Source: Flavobacteriales bacterium | GTDB lineage: Bacteria; Bacteroidota; Bacteroidia; Flavobacteriales_D; Crocinitomicaceae | Length of the DNA stretch: 13,493 nucleotides | Direction of reading: 5' to 3' | Assembly (NCBI GenBank): GCA_947458985.1 | Contig: CANHBA010000048.1 | Location: 1 to 13,493 of the forward strand | Part shown: positions 1 to 6,418 of the stretch, piece by piece | Layout: every line of letters begins with the position of its first letter | Numbering within the stretch: the stretch's first letter is position 1 | Made by a program: the position numbers and the translations under genes | Notes under the pieces: model-generated | What the model was told of the DNA's origin: nothing | The model's input: only the letters and a program-made list of their open reading frames with translations | Databases searched by the model: none

Positions 1-1092
1 GTAAGTATAACCTTTCTTAGCCATTTGCATGGCCCCCTCCTGACACAGGCCCACCCCATGTCCGAAACCTTTTCCGTATAGAACAACTTCTTGACCAACT
101 ACAACAGCGTCAAAAAAGGTAGACTTCAGCTTGAATTGATCGCGCAAATCCCTCAATGGAATGCCATATACCGGATGCAAATAAAATGCGCTGCGCACCG
201 GCTGTCTGAATTCCTGCATCAGGGCAACACTCATCGAATCGGTCAAGGGGAAATTATAGTTTTTAGCGAGAAAGGAATTCCAGGTCTGCAGCGGAATGCT
301 CTTGACCCAAGTGGCTTGTTGGGTGTGCACACAGAAGGTATCTCTAAATGACGAAAGGCCACCAATGGGCTCGTTCCAGACGTCTTGAGGTTCGCAGGTT
401 TGGCCGCCACAATTGGCATGAAAAAAAGTAGGAAAATATTGCCCTGATTGATCGAGTAAAACTACAGATTTAGTCTGAAAAACAGCGGTGTCAATAAGTG
501 CAGAGCCAGTGCGCTTGTGTAAATAGGATTGGCAATGCGTGCGCTCACAAAGTTCATAACCTTCTTTTTGGTGACGCTTTAAATTATTGAGCGCATAAGT
601 TCTGGATATAACGGCTTGTGCTTGGTAGTAGGCTTTTTGATGCCCAGGACCGCCTTCACAAGCCACCACACCTTCTAAATAGGTTTCGAGTTCAATCAGG
701 TTGACCAACTGCAGATTGGTTTTAGTGACACGGATTTCAAAATCACCTTCATAAGCCCGAGTTTTACTAGAAAGGGCTGGCACCGACCAACTGCAAAAAT
801 CTTCGTGGGCCAACTGCAGCAACTCAAATTGGGTGGCTTGAAAACGATATGTACCCCCCTGATAGTATTGGATCATGGTGCCACTCACTTTGAATTTGCC
901 TTGAGACAAAGGATTGAGCTTTGAAGAATGGATACTGCCATCGGGCAGAACGGCATACAATAAATAAGAACCGCTTCCTACCGAAAACTGAAACTCCTTG
1001 ACACTTGAGCCCGAGAACAAACCTACCCTCAATTTTTGAGCGTTAGCGCTGGTAAAAAGCAGGAAGATGAAAACAACGAAGAATATTTTCAC
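1..1092 (-). CDS. Secreted SpoIID/LytB-domain protein (3' end cut by window edge)
   Basis: Read on the minus strand from a GTG at 1092, this frame is open to base 1 (364 codons, no stop). Residues 1-18 form a signal peptide (MKIFFVV..., cleavage probably after ANA18). The SpoIID signature is clear: ELETYLEGVVACE with the presumed catalytic Glu at residue 146, then AQAVISRTYA, a central FFHANCGGQT...VW block, and the terminal GHGVGLCQEGAMQMAKKGY with His345. In Bacillus, SpoIID is a lytic transglycosylase that cuts glycan strands lacking stem peptides; LytB relatives enhance amidases. In a non-sporulating Gram-negative it probably acts on periplasmic peptidoglycan (inference). Only some 20-30 residues should be missing. 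The start codon overlaps the lpxB stop (GTGA, 4-base overlap), which supports translational coupling and the choice of GTG; no ATG lies close by. The Met usual after the catalytic Glu (AAEMP) is Gly here. Confidence 0.9.
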   Translation of the reverse strand, partial: MKIFFVVFIFLLFTSANAQKLRVGLFSGSSVKEFQFSVGSGSYLLYAVLPDGSIHSSKLNPLSQGKFKVSGTMIQYYQGGTYRFQATQFELLQLAHEDFCSWSVPALSSKTRAYEGDFEIRVTKTNLQLVNLIELETYLEGVVACEGGPGHQKAYYQAQAVISRTYALNNLKRHQKEGYELCERTHCQSYLHKRTGSALIDTAVFQTKSVVLLDQSGQYFPTFFHANCGGQTCEPQDVWNEPIGGLSSFRDTFCVHTQQATWVKSIPLQTWNSFLAKNYNFPLTDSMSVALMQEFRQPVRSAFYLHPVYGIPLRDLRDQFKLKSTFFDAVVVGQEVVLYGKGFGHGVGLCQEGAMQMAKKGYTY

Positions 1093-2213
1093 GACGGCAA
1101 GTAGGTATTCATGGAATGGGCAATACGGTCACTTACGCCCGATTGTTGCAAAAGTGTTTGTAATTCGGCATAAAGCGTCAATTGAGCTTGCCTTTGAAGC
1201 TCGCCTGGCAAAAGTTTTTGTAATTCTGCTTGCATATTGGCAACCGTACAAGCTTCTTGAATGAGCTCGCAAACGGCGTTTTGCTGTAAAATCAGGTTGA
1301 CCAAAGAAATGTATTGGATCTTGACTAGTTTTTTTGCCAACCAAATTGAAACTGCCGATCCTTTGTAACATACAACCTGAGGGACATTAAAAAGTGCAGT
1401 TTCTAAAGTTGCAGTACCTGACGTAACTAAAGCGAGCTCGGCAACAGCCAAAAGATCGTAGGTATGCCCTATACTCAAATGAACGTCATAACCTTCGCAA
1501 TAGGTTTCATAGACATCCAATGGTATACTTGCTGCGCAGGCCACCGCAATTTGGTGGCTTTCTCGAAACGCTGCAGCGGCAGCTAACATGATTGGTAGCT
1601 TTTTTTTCAATTCTTGTGGCCTCGAACCGGGCAACAAAGCGAGCACAGGCTTGCTAAATGTGGTAGTCGTGTTATGGATGGCTTGATAATGTTCTATTTC
1701 ATCCTTGAGCGGATGGCCAAAATAGGCAACGTCTAGGCCAAAACGATCATAGAACTCAGGTTCAAAGGGTAAAATACAATAAAGTTTGGTGACGTATTTT
1801 TGAATGGTATAGACTCTATTTTGTTTCCATGCCCAAACCGTTGGTGAAATGTAATAAAGTACCTTGATGCCGTGCTCATGGGCCCACCTCGCCATTCTTA
1901 AATTGAAACCTGGGTAGTCTACCAAAACCAATACATCGGGCTTTTGGGCAAGCAAAGATGCTTTGAGTTGTTTGAACTGCGCATTAATTGTTCTGATGTT
2001 GAACAGTACTTCCAAGAAACCCATGAAACTCATCGCGCTGATGTGCTGCTCGAGTGAAACCCCTTGTGCTGCTAAGCGGTCGCCGCCCCACCCTTTGAAT
2101 CGAAGTTGCGGGTTGATTTTTTTCCAGGCGGCTACTAAATTTGCTGCATGGAGGTCGCCGGAAGCTTCACCACAAACGATATATACAAGTTGATTTTGTT
2201 CCAACTGACTCAA
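1089..2213 (-). CDS. lpxB: Lipid A disaccharide synthase LpxB
   Basis: LpxB (glycosyltransferase family 19) condenses UDP-2,3-diacylglucosamine with lipid X to give the lipid A disaccharide, at the cytoplasmic face of the inner membrane. The 374-residue length is normal. Visible motifs: GEASGD at 15-20, VDYPGFN with Asp99, SPTVWAWK at 123-130, FGHPLKDE at 165-172, LLPGSRPQE at 193-201 (with Arg198 in the position of the essential Arg of the family) and VTSGTATLE in the C-terminal nucleotide-sugar domain. The start appears to be TTG at 2213, directly after the TAA stop of the upstream membrane protein; no ATG or GTG is available in frame before the GEASGD motif, and an in-frame TTG at codon 4 is the only close alternative. 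The gene is third in the surE operon and overlaps the SpoIID-domain gene by 4 bases. Its presence shows that the organism makes LPS. Confidence 0.96.
   Translation of the reverse strand: MSQLEQNQLVYIVCGEASGDLHAANLVAAWKKINPQLRFKGWGGDRLAAQGVSLEQHISAMSFMGFLEVLFNIRTINAQFKQLKASLLAQKPDVLVLVDYPGFNLRMARWAHEHGIKVLYYISPTVWAWKQNRVYTIQKYVTKLYCILPFEPEFYDRFGLDVAYFGHPLKDEIEHYQAIHNTTTTFSKPVLALLPGSRPQELKKKLPIMLAAAAAFRESHQIAVACAASIPLDVYETYCEGYDVHLSIGHTYDLLAVAELALVTSGTATLETALFNVPQVVCYKGSAVSIWLAKKLVKIQYISLVNLILQQNAVCELIQEACTVANMQAELQKLLPGELQRQAQLTLYAELQTLLQQSGVSDRIAHSMNTYLPS
1148..1226. repeat. Short direct repeat in the 3' end of lpxB
   Basis: Two 19-base copies (1148-1166 and 1208-1226), starting exactly 60 bases apart, differ at one position. 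On the minus strand they lie in the same frame and encode AELQKLL and AELQTLL near the LpxB C-terminus. The 60-base, 20-codon period suggests a small internal duplication or a repeated amphipathic helix unit; only the short cores match, so chance cannot be excluded. Confidence 0.6.
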
Positions 2214-2534
2214 TTAAAATAGGCGCTCGAGGTTCACGTAAATCATGTAGGGCGCATATAGTAGCATGCCAAATATGATGCCACGGGTATGGAAATAGCG
2301 CTCTCTATTCAAAAAGAAATAAAACCAAGCAAGGTTTCCTATTAGTCCAAGCGAGAGATAACGACTCATGAAATCTTGAAAATGAAGCGTTTGGTTCCAC
2401 AAATAAGAAAAGCTTTGCCCGTAAGACTGTGAGAGGATAAAAACGATGATCGGTAAAAGTACAAGAGGAGATAGTACTCCGATTGCCAAACCGATAAAAA
2501 AAGAAGAATTGAAATTACTTTTTATTGTTCCCAT
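2214..2534 (-). CDS. Small three-helix membrane protein between surE and lpxB, function unknown
   Basis: A 106-residue hydrophobic protein with three likely membrane spans at about 11-35, 58-75 and 83-100, and a short polar N-terminus (MGTIKSNFNSS). Conserved-looking aromatic and charged residues (WFYFFLNRERYFHTRG) lie between the second and third spans. I do not recognise a named domain. The ATG at 2534 overlaps the surE stop by 13 bases and the TAA is followed with no gap by the lpxB TTG, in the same frame, so the gene is embedded in a single transcript and is probably coupled to both neighbours. Position next to lpxB suggests a link to lipid A synthesis or envelope assembly, but that is inference from context only. 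The embedding in overlapping genes argues strongly that it is a real coding sequence. Confidence 0.85.
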   Translation of the reverse strand: MGTIKSNFNSSFFIGLAIGVLSPLVLLPIIVFILSQSYGQSFSYLWNQTLHFQDFMSRYLSLGLIGNLAWFYFFLNRERYFHTRGIIFGMLLYAPYMIYVNLERLF

Positions 2535-3295
2535 GATTTAAAGTGATTGAGGTGCGCATAGGCTGTGAGGTCAAAATGTGTGGGCACAACGCTGACGAAG
2601 CCTGCCTTGAGGGCATGGAGGTCGGTGTCTGGGCGTTGGTCGAGGTCGGCGAATTCGCCAGTGAGCCAGAAGTAGTCTCGACCGTATTGATCTTGGCGTT
2701 TCTCGAAGCGGTCTGCCCAATAGGCATGGGCTTGTTTGCAAAACTGAATACCTTGGATGTCGGAAAGCGGCAACTTTGGAATATTTACATTGAGGCAGAT
2801 GCCCGCTTGAAACCCTTTTTCAAAAAATTGGCGCAGCAAAACTTCGATATAATGTTGGCTTGCACTGAAATCGGCATCTGGAGCGTAATCGGCTAAGGAA
2901 AATCCGAAAGAAGGAATGCCTTCCATGGCCCCTTCAATGGCTGCAGACATGGTGCCGGAGTAAAGCACATTGGTGGAGGAGTTTTCTCCGTGATTGACCC
3001 CTGATAAAATGAGGTCGGGTTTGGCGCCGAGCAGTTCGAAAATGCCAAGTTTGACGCAATCGACGGGTGTACCACTACAAGCATAGGCTTCTATGCCAGG
3101 GTAAAGCGCACTTTTAGAAAGACGGATGGGGTCGTGAAGGGTGATGGCGTGTCCCATACCAGATTGCGGTTTGTCTGGGGCGAGCACATGTAAATCGCCA
3201 AAAGGTCGGGCGGCTTCAATTAAGGCTGCAATACCTTTTGCGCTTATGCCGTCGTCGTTGGTGATGAGTATTTGTGGTTTACGACCTTGAATCAT
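2522..3295 (-). CDS. surE: 5'/3'-nucleotidase SurE
   Basis: SurE is a cytoplasmic, divalent-metal-dependent phosphatase of nucleoside 5'- and 3'-monophosphates, linked to stationary-phase survival. The 257-residue protein starts ILITNDDGISAKGI with the metal-binding Asp14-Asp15 pair, then APDKPQSGMGHAIT (Ser45), YACSGTPVDCVKLG (73-84) and the LSGVNHGEN loop with Asn101, all hallmarks of the family in normal order and spacing. The ATG at 3295 sits six residues before the first strand, as expected. It is the first gene of the minus-strand operon that continues through the small membrane protein, lpxB and the SpoIID-domain gene. A near-consensus -7 element lies 14 bases upstream. Its stop overlaps the next start by 13 bases. 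Confidence 0.96.
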   Translation of the reverse strand: MIQGRKPQILITNDDGISAKGIAALIEAARPFGDLHVLAPDKPQSGMGHAITLHDPIRLSKSALYPGIEAYACSGTPVDCVKLGIFELLGAKPDLILSGVNHGENSSTNVLYSGTMSAAIEGAMEGIPSFGFSLADYAPDADFSASQHYIEVLLRQFFEKGFQAGICLNVNIPKLPLSDIQGIQFCKQAHAYWADRFEKRQDQYGRDYFWLTGEFADLDQRPDTDLHALKAGFVSVVPTHFDLTAYAHLNHFKSWEQ

Positions 3296-3309
3296 GGTCT
3301 AAAATTAGT

Positions 3310-3317
3310 CAAATATC
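3310..3317 (-). promoter_or_regulatory. Candidate -7 promoter element for the surE operon
   Basis: On the minus strand this reads GATATTTG, one mismatch from the Bacteroidota -7 consensus TAnnTTTG, 14 bases ahead of the surE ATG. If used, the transcript would start near 3306 with a leader of about 11 bases. No convincing -33 TTG was found at the usual distance. The same octamer precedes glyA. Confidence 0.35.
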
Positions 3318-3330
3318 GCCTTGAAAATGC

Positions 3331-3338
3331 TAAATTTG
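3331..3338 (+). promoter_or_regulatory. Candidate -7 promoter element for the NlpC/P60 gene
   Basis: TAAATTTG matches the Bacteroidota -7 consensus TAnnTTTG exactly and ends 5 bases before the ATG at 3344. The predicted start of transcription is near 3342, giving an almost leaderless mRNA. It lies only 13 bases from the divergent candidate element of surE. No clear -33 box is visible. Confidence 0.45.
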
Positions 3339-3343
3339 ACGCA

Positions 3344-4117
3344 ATGAGTGAGAAAATCAAATGGATTGAGCCCCAACAGCGCTATGCTTTTTGTGCGTTA
3401 TCGGTCATCCCTGTAAGAGAGCAACCTAAAGATAGCGCCGAACAAACTTCACAACTCTTGTTTGGAGAACCCGTCGAAGTATTGCATGCAGACAAACCTT
3501 GGCTGAAGGTGCGCAGCTTGCTAGACGGTTACGAAGGCTACATAGACCACAAACAAGTGCTCGCTCTCACGGAGAAAGAACTCAAGCGCTGGATGGATAC
3601 CTATTCTTTTTCCAATCAGCCTTTCATTGAAATCACAGGACCAATGGGAACGCAGTTTTTAAGCGGCGGAGCACTTATTGGAGGTCTTTCTCATTTTAAA
3701 ATTGGCAATTACGACTACAGCTATCAAACTACCCAACAAAAAACCGACATTTGGAACTACGCCCTTGCTTTTTTGAATACACCTTACTTGTGGGGAGGAA
3801 AATCTATATATGGTATTGATTGCTCCGGTTTGGTGCAAAATGTGTATCGCCAACTCGACCTCAATTTACCGCGTGATGCATATCAGCAAGCAGAAATAGG
3901 AACAGCCTTGGATTTTCAAGACCGCCAAAAACTAGATTTAGCTTTTTTTAAAAATGCTGCAGGCCGCATCCATCATGTGGGTATTGTTGGCCCTGACGAC
4001 CAAATATTACACGCTTCGGGCCAAGTGCGCCTAGACAAACTCACCGAAGCTGGTATTTACAATGAAGCAGCAGCAGATTTTACACATTCTTTATTTGAAA
4101 TTCGACGCTTATTTTAG
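3344..4117 (+). CDS. SH3b-NlpC/P60 (C40 family) cysteine peptidase
   Basis: A 257-residue protein with a bacterial SH3-like N-terminal half (about 15-75: VIPVREQPKD..., KVRSLLDGYEGYID) and a C-terminal NlpC/P60 domain (about 135-257). The catalytic Cys160 is in YGIDCSGLVQ, the His211 in HHVGIV, and the third polar residue is probably His223 in ILHASGQ. Relatives of this layout, such as YkfC and dipeptidyl-peptidase VI, cut gamma-D-Glu-diamino-acid bonds in peptidoglycan fragments. There is no signal peptide, which favours a cytoplasmic role in muropeptide recycling (inference). I start it at ATG 3344 and not at the ATG at 3272, because the longer form would overlap surE by 24 bases, the extra residues look non-coding, and a consensus -7 box lies within that extension. 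It is divergent from surE and 35 bases upstream of glyA in the same direction. Confidence 0.92.
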   Translation: MSEKIKWIEPQQRYAFCALSVIPVREQPKDSAEQTSQLLFGEPVEVLHADKPWLKVRSLLDGYEGYIDHKQVLALTEKELKRWMDTYSFSNQPFIEITGPMGTQFLSGGALIGGLSHFKIGNYDYSYQTTQQKTDIWNYALAFLNTPYLWGGKSIYGIDCSGLVQNVYRQLDLNLPRDAYQQAEIGTALDFQDRQKLDLAFFKNAAGRIHHVGIVGPDDQILHASGQVRLDKLTEAGIYNEAAADFTHSLFEIRRLF

Positions 4118-4126
4118 CATTCTTCC

Positions 4127-4134
4127 GATATTTG
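4127..4134 (+). promoter_or_regulatory. Candidate -7 promoter element for glyA
   Basis: GATATTTG, one mismatch from TAnnTTTG, in the 35-base gap before glyA and 18 bases ahead of its ATG. It would give a leader of about 15 bases. No TTG lies at the expected -33 distance, and co-transcription from the NlpC/P60 gene is equally possible. Confidence 0.35.
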
Positions 4135-4152
4135 CAACACTAAATTGACACC

Positions 4153-5424
4153 ATGAAAGACCAAGCCATTTTTAAGCTCATTGAAGCAGAAAAACAACGC
4201 CAATTACACGGTATTGAACTCATTGCATCTGAAAATTTTGTCAGCGACCAAGTGATGCAAGCCATGGGCTCTGTACTCACCAACAAATATGCCGAAGGTT
4301 TACCAGGCAAACGTTACTATGGCGGTTGCGAAATCGTAGATCAAGTCGAGCAATTGGCTATTGACCGCTTGTGTCAACTTTTTGGTGCCACTTGGGCCAA
4401 TGTACAACCACATTCTGGTGCGCAAGCCAATGCAGCTGTTTTTCTGGCTTGTTTGCAACCAGGCGATAAAATCCTAGGTTTTGACCTCTCACACGGAGGG
4501 CACCTTACTCATGGTTCACCAGTCAATTTCTCAGGAAAACTATACAAACCATTTTTCTATGGCGTGCACAAAGAAACCGGCTTGGTGGACTACGATGTCA
4601 TGGAAGAAACAGCCAAACGCGAACGTCCAAAAATGATCATCTGCGGCGCCTCAGCTTACTCCCGCGATTGGGATTACGCGCGCATCCGCAAGGTTGCCGA
4701 CGAAATTGGCGCTTTGGTTTTGGCCGATATCTCCCACCCTGCAGGCCTCATTGCAGCGGGCTTACTCAACGACCCACTCGAACATTGCCATATCATCACG
4801 TCTACTACGCACAAAACCTTGCGCGGACCAAGAGGTGGTATCATCATGATGCGCCATAACTTTGAAAATCCATTTGGCTTGCGTTGGAACAACGGCAATC
4901 TCAAATCAATGGGTGCCTTACTCGACGCAGCGGTGTTCCCAGGTATACAAGGTGGGCCGCTCGAGCACGTCATTGCGGCCAAAGCTGTCGCGTTTGGCGA
5001 AGCCCTCGACCCGTCTTACAAAACATACATGCAGCAAGTTCAAAAGAACGCTGCAGTATTCGCAGCTGAATTAGTCAAGCTTGGCTACAACATTGTATCT
5101 GGCGGCACCGACAACCACAGCATGCTCCTCGACTTACGCTCCAAAGGCATTACGGGTAAAGACGCCGAAAACGCACTTGTTTTGGCAGACATCACCGTCA
5201 ACAAAAACATGGTTCCTTTCGATACAGAGTCTCCGTTTGTTACATCAGGCATTCGCATTGGTACGCCAGCGCTTACTTCTCGTGGTGTTACAGAAGCTGA
5301 AATTCCACAAATTGTTGCGCTTCTAGACCGCGTTCTCATGAATGCTTCAAACGAAGCAGTACTGGCAGAAGTTAAAAAAGAAGTCAATGCACTCATGAGC
5401 GACAAACCACTTTTTGCTTGGTAA
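4153..5424 (+). CDS. glyA: Serine hydroxymethyltransferase
   Basis: GlyA is a cytoplasmic PLP enzyme that converts serine and tetrahydrofolate to glycine and 5,10-methylene-tetrahydrofolate, the main source of one-carbon units. The 423-residue length is normal. Family motifs are complete: [13 protein letters not shown] (19-31), [15 protein letters not shown] (44-58), [11 protein letters not shown] (83-93), the [11 protein letters not shown] loop (111-121), [11 protein letters not shown] (191-201) and the PLP-binding [13 protein letters not shown] with the Schiff-base Lys221. The ATG at 4153 places the first helix one short segment before [10 protein letters not shown], as in other Bacteroidota homologues. 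Codon use is rich in C-ending codons compared with flanking genes, consistent with a highly expressed gene (impression, not computed). It is followed after only 12 bases by the PH-domain gene. Confidence 0.98.
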   Translation: MKDQAIFKLIEAEKQRQLHGIELIASENFVSDQVMQAMGSVLTNKYAEGLPGKRYYGGCEIVDQVEQLAIDRLCQLFGATWANVQPHSGAQANAAVFLACLQPGDKILGFDLSHGGHLTHGSPVNFSGKLYKPFFYGVHKETGLVDYDVMEETAKRERPKMIICGASAYSRDWDYARIRKVADEIGALVLADISHPAGLIAAGLLNDPLEHCHIITSTTHKTLRGPRGGIIMMRHNFENPFGLRWNNGNLKSMGALLDAAVFPGIQGGPLEHVIAAKAVAFGEALDPSYKTYMQQVQKNAAVFAAELVKLGYNIVSGGTDNHSMLLDLRSKGITGKDAENALVLADITVNKNMVPFDTESPFVTSGIRIGTPALTSRGVTEAEIPQIVALLDRVLMNASNEAVLAEVKKEVNALMSDKPLFAW

Positions 5425-5436
5425 AAAGAAAGGAGA

Positions 5437-5868
5437 ATGGTTTTTAAAGCCAAAAAAGATGGTTTCAGATGGGCCATTATCGGCTTTGTTTTCGCGGTTT
5501 ATACCGGGGTGAGTCTACTCATTTTCATGACCGAGCGCAAACCAGATGCCTTTTATGGACTTGCACTCGTATGGGTACTGCTATCAATCTTCATCGTTTG
5601 GATCTTGCCCGCCACCACGCGCTACACCTTTTTAGAAGACCACCTGCTTTGTCAGAGTATGGGCTTTAAAAAAAGAATCTATTACAATACCTTCCATAAA
5701 GTAGTACCTGCCAGCGGTTTATATGCCGGCTGGAAAATGAGCACTGCATGGAAGTGCATTGTAGTACATTACAACAAATACGACGAACTCCTGATATCGC
5801 CTCAAGACGAAGCAGCTTTCATCGAACTTTTTGAAGAAAAAAAAGCTCAATTTGCCAAGACAAATTGA
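5437..5868 (+). CDS. Membrane protein with YyaB-like PH domain
   Basis: A 143-residue protein with two predicted membrane spans (about 11-31 and 39-57) followed by a small soluble domain (about 60-138). The block LLCQSMGFKKRIYYNTFHKVVPASG...WKCIVVHYNKYDELLISPQDEAAFIELF follows the pattern of bacterial PH domains of the YyaB/bPH_4 type (family assignment from memory, moderately sure). These have no established biochemical role. The gene begins 12 bases after glyA in the same reading frame and is probably co-transcribed. AGGAG directly abuts the ATG (one base between), too close for normal Shine-Dalgarno pairing, so it may be incidental. The last nine codons run through the left arm and loop of the terminator hairpin, so the C-terminal KAQFAKTN is partly dictated by that structure. 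Confidence 0.85.
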   Translation: MVFKAKKDGFRWAIIGFVFAVYTGVSLLIFMTERKPDAFYGLALVWVLLSIFIVWILPATTRYTFLEDHLLCQSMGFKKRIYYNTFHKVVPASGLYAGWKMSTAWKCIVVHYNKYDELLISPQDEAAFIELFEEKKAQFAKTN

Positions 5869-5874
5869 GCTTTT
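5841..5874. terminator. Bidirectional hairpin terminator shared by convergent operons
   Basis: A perfect 14-base-pair stem (5841-5854 with 5861-5874, core GCTCAATTTG) closes a six-base loop. Read on the minus strand, the stem is followed by an eight-T tract (5844-5837), the classic intrinsic terminator form, placed 30 bases after the stop of the di-haem lipoprotein gene. Read on the plus strand only four Ts follow, within the stem, so termination should be weaker. The plus-strand gene's TGA (5866-5868) is inside the right arm. Confidence 0.88.
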
Positions 5875-5903
5875 AAAAAAGTGGAATAAACCAATTCTAT
5901 TGA

Positions 5904-6377
5904 TCAATCAAGACCTAACTTACTTGAGCTAGACCCGTGACATGTATTACAAGCTCCGCTGCTCAATGGCGTCCCCATAAAGATACTTGCACCAGAAGGG
6001 CTTGTTACTTTAGGATACAAACCAGTGTAGTCGACATTGGCAGTTGTATAGAAATTTCCTTTGCCATCGATGGCAATGGTGTATTTAAGTGTGCCTGCGC
6101 CATTAGGCTCGGTGTATAACTCAACGGTTCCACCTGTTTGGCCAGTTTGTAAATCCGCTTTATAAAGCGTACCAGCAACATTAAAGCAGCCCTCGCCTTC
6201 TCCGGTTGAGGTATGGCATTGCATGCAATTTTGGCCTTTGTTGTGCGACTTATTCGAACCAGCAGAACTGATGTTTTCTTCCTTGCAGGCCCAATATTTT
6301 TTACACGAACCCAAAACGAGCGTACTTGAAATAAAGCCAATGAAAACGATGCGGTTGATGATGTGTAGAGATTTCAT
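5904..6377 (-). CDS. Lipoprotein with two c-type haem motifs (CXXCH)
   Basis: A 157-residue exported protein. Residues 1-25 are a lipoprotein signal peptide ending LVLGSC with the lipidated Cys25. Two haem-attachment motifs bracket the mature protein: CMQCH (51-55), preceded by HNKGQNC, and CNTCH (143-147) near the C-terminus. The stretch between them (about 65-125, FNVAGTLYKADLQTG...GTVELYTEPNG...GNFYTT) resembles a beta-sandwich of the carboxypeptidase-regulatory type. I know of no assigned function. It is the last gene of the efflux operon, 41 bases after the adaptor gene, with a terminator behind it. I chose ATG 6377 over an upstream in-frame TTG at 6401 because the shorter form gives a normal lipoprotein signal and has an A-rich leader (AAAAAACAACAAC). 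It may carry electrons or sense redox state next to the exporter, but could equally be unrelated. Confidence 0.85.
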   Translation of the reverse strand: MKSLHIINRIVFIGFISSTLVLGSCKKYWACKEENISSAGSNKSHNKGQNCMQCHTSTGEGEGCFNVAGTLYKADLQTGQTGGTVELYTEPNGAGTLKYTIAIDGKGNFYTTANVDYTGLYPKVTSPSGASIFMGTPLSSGACNTCHGSSSSKLGLD

Positions 6378-6418
6378 GTTGTTGTTTTTTGTAAAATTCA
6401 ATAAATGATGAAAGGGTG

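Noticed and set aside
91..351. 86-codon plus-strand frame near the left edge
   Set aside because: Antisense to the SpoIID-domain gene, whose motifs are clear in the minus strand across this stretch.
2543..2896. 117-codon plus-strand frame opposite surE
   Set aside because: It lies antisense within a fully convincing surE, and its product has no recognisable motif or start context.
3272..3343. Longer start for the NlpC/P60 gene
   Set aside because: It would overlap surE by 24 bases and contain the exact -7 promoter match; the added residues do not resemble the SH3b family start.
5085..5477. 130-codon minus-strand frame opposite the end of glyA
   Set aside because: Entirely shadowed by glyA and the start of the PH-domain gene; Ser/Thr-rich composition typical of an antisense frame.
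6378..6401. Upstream TTG start for the di-haem lipoprotein
   Set aside because: Adds eight polar residues before a signal peptide that is complete from ATG 6377.
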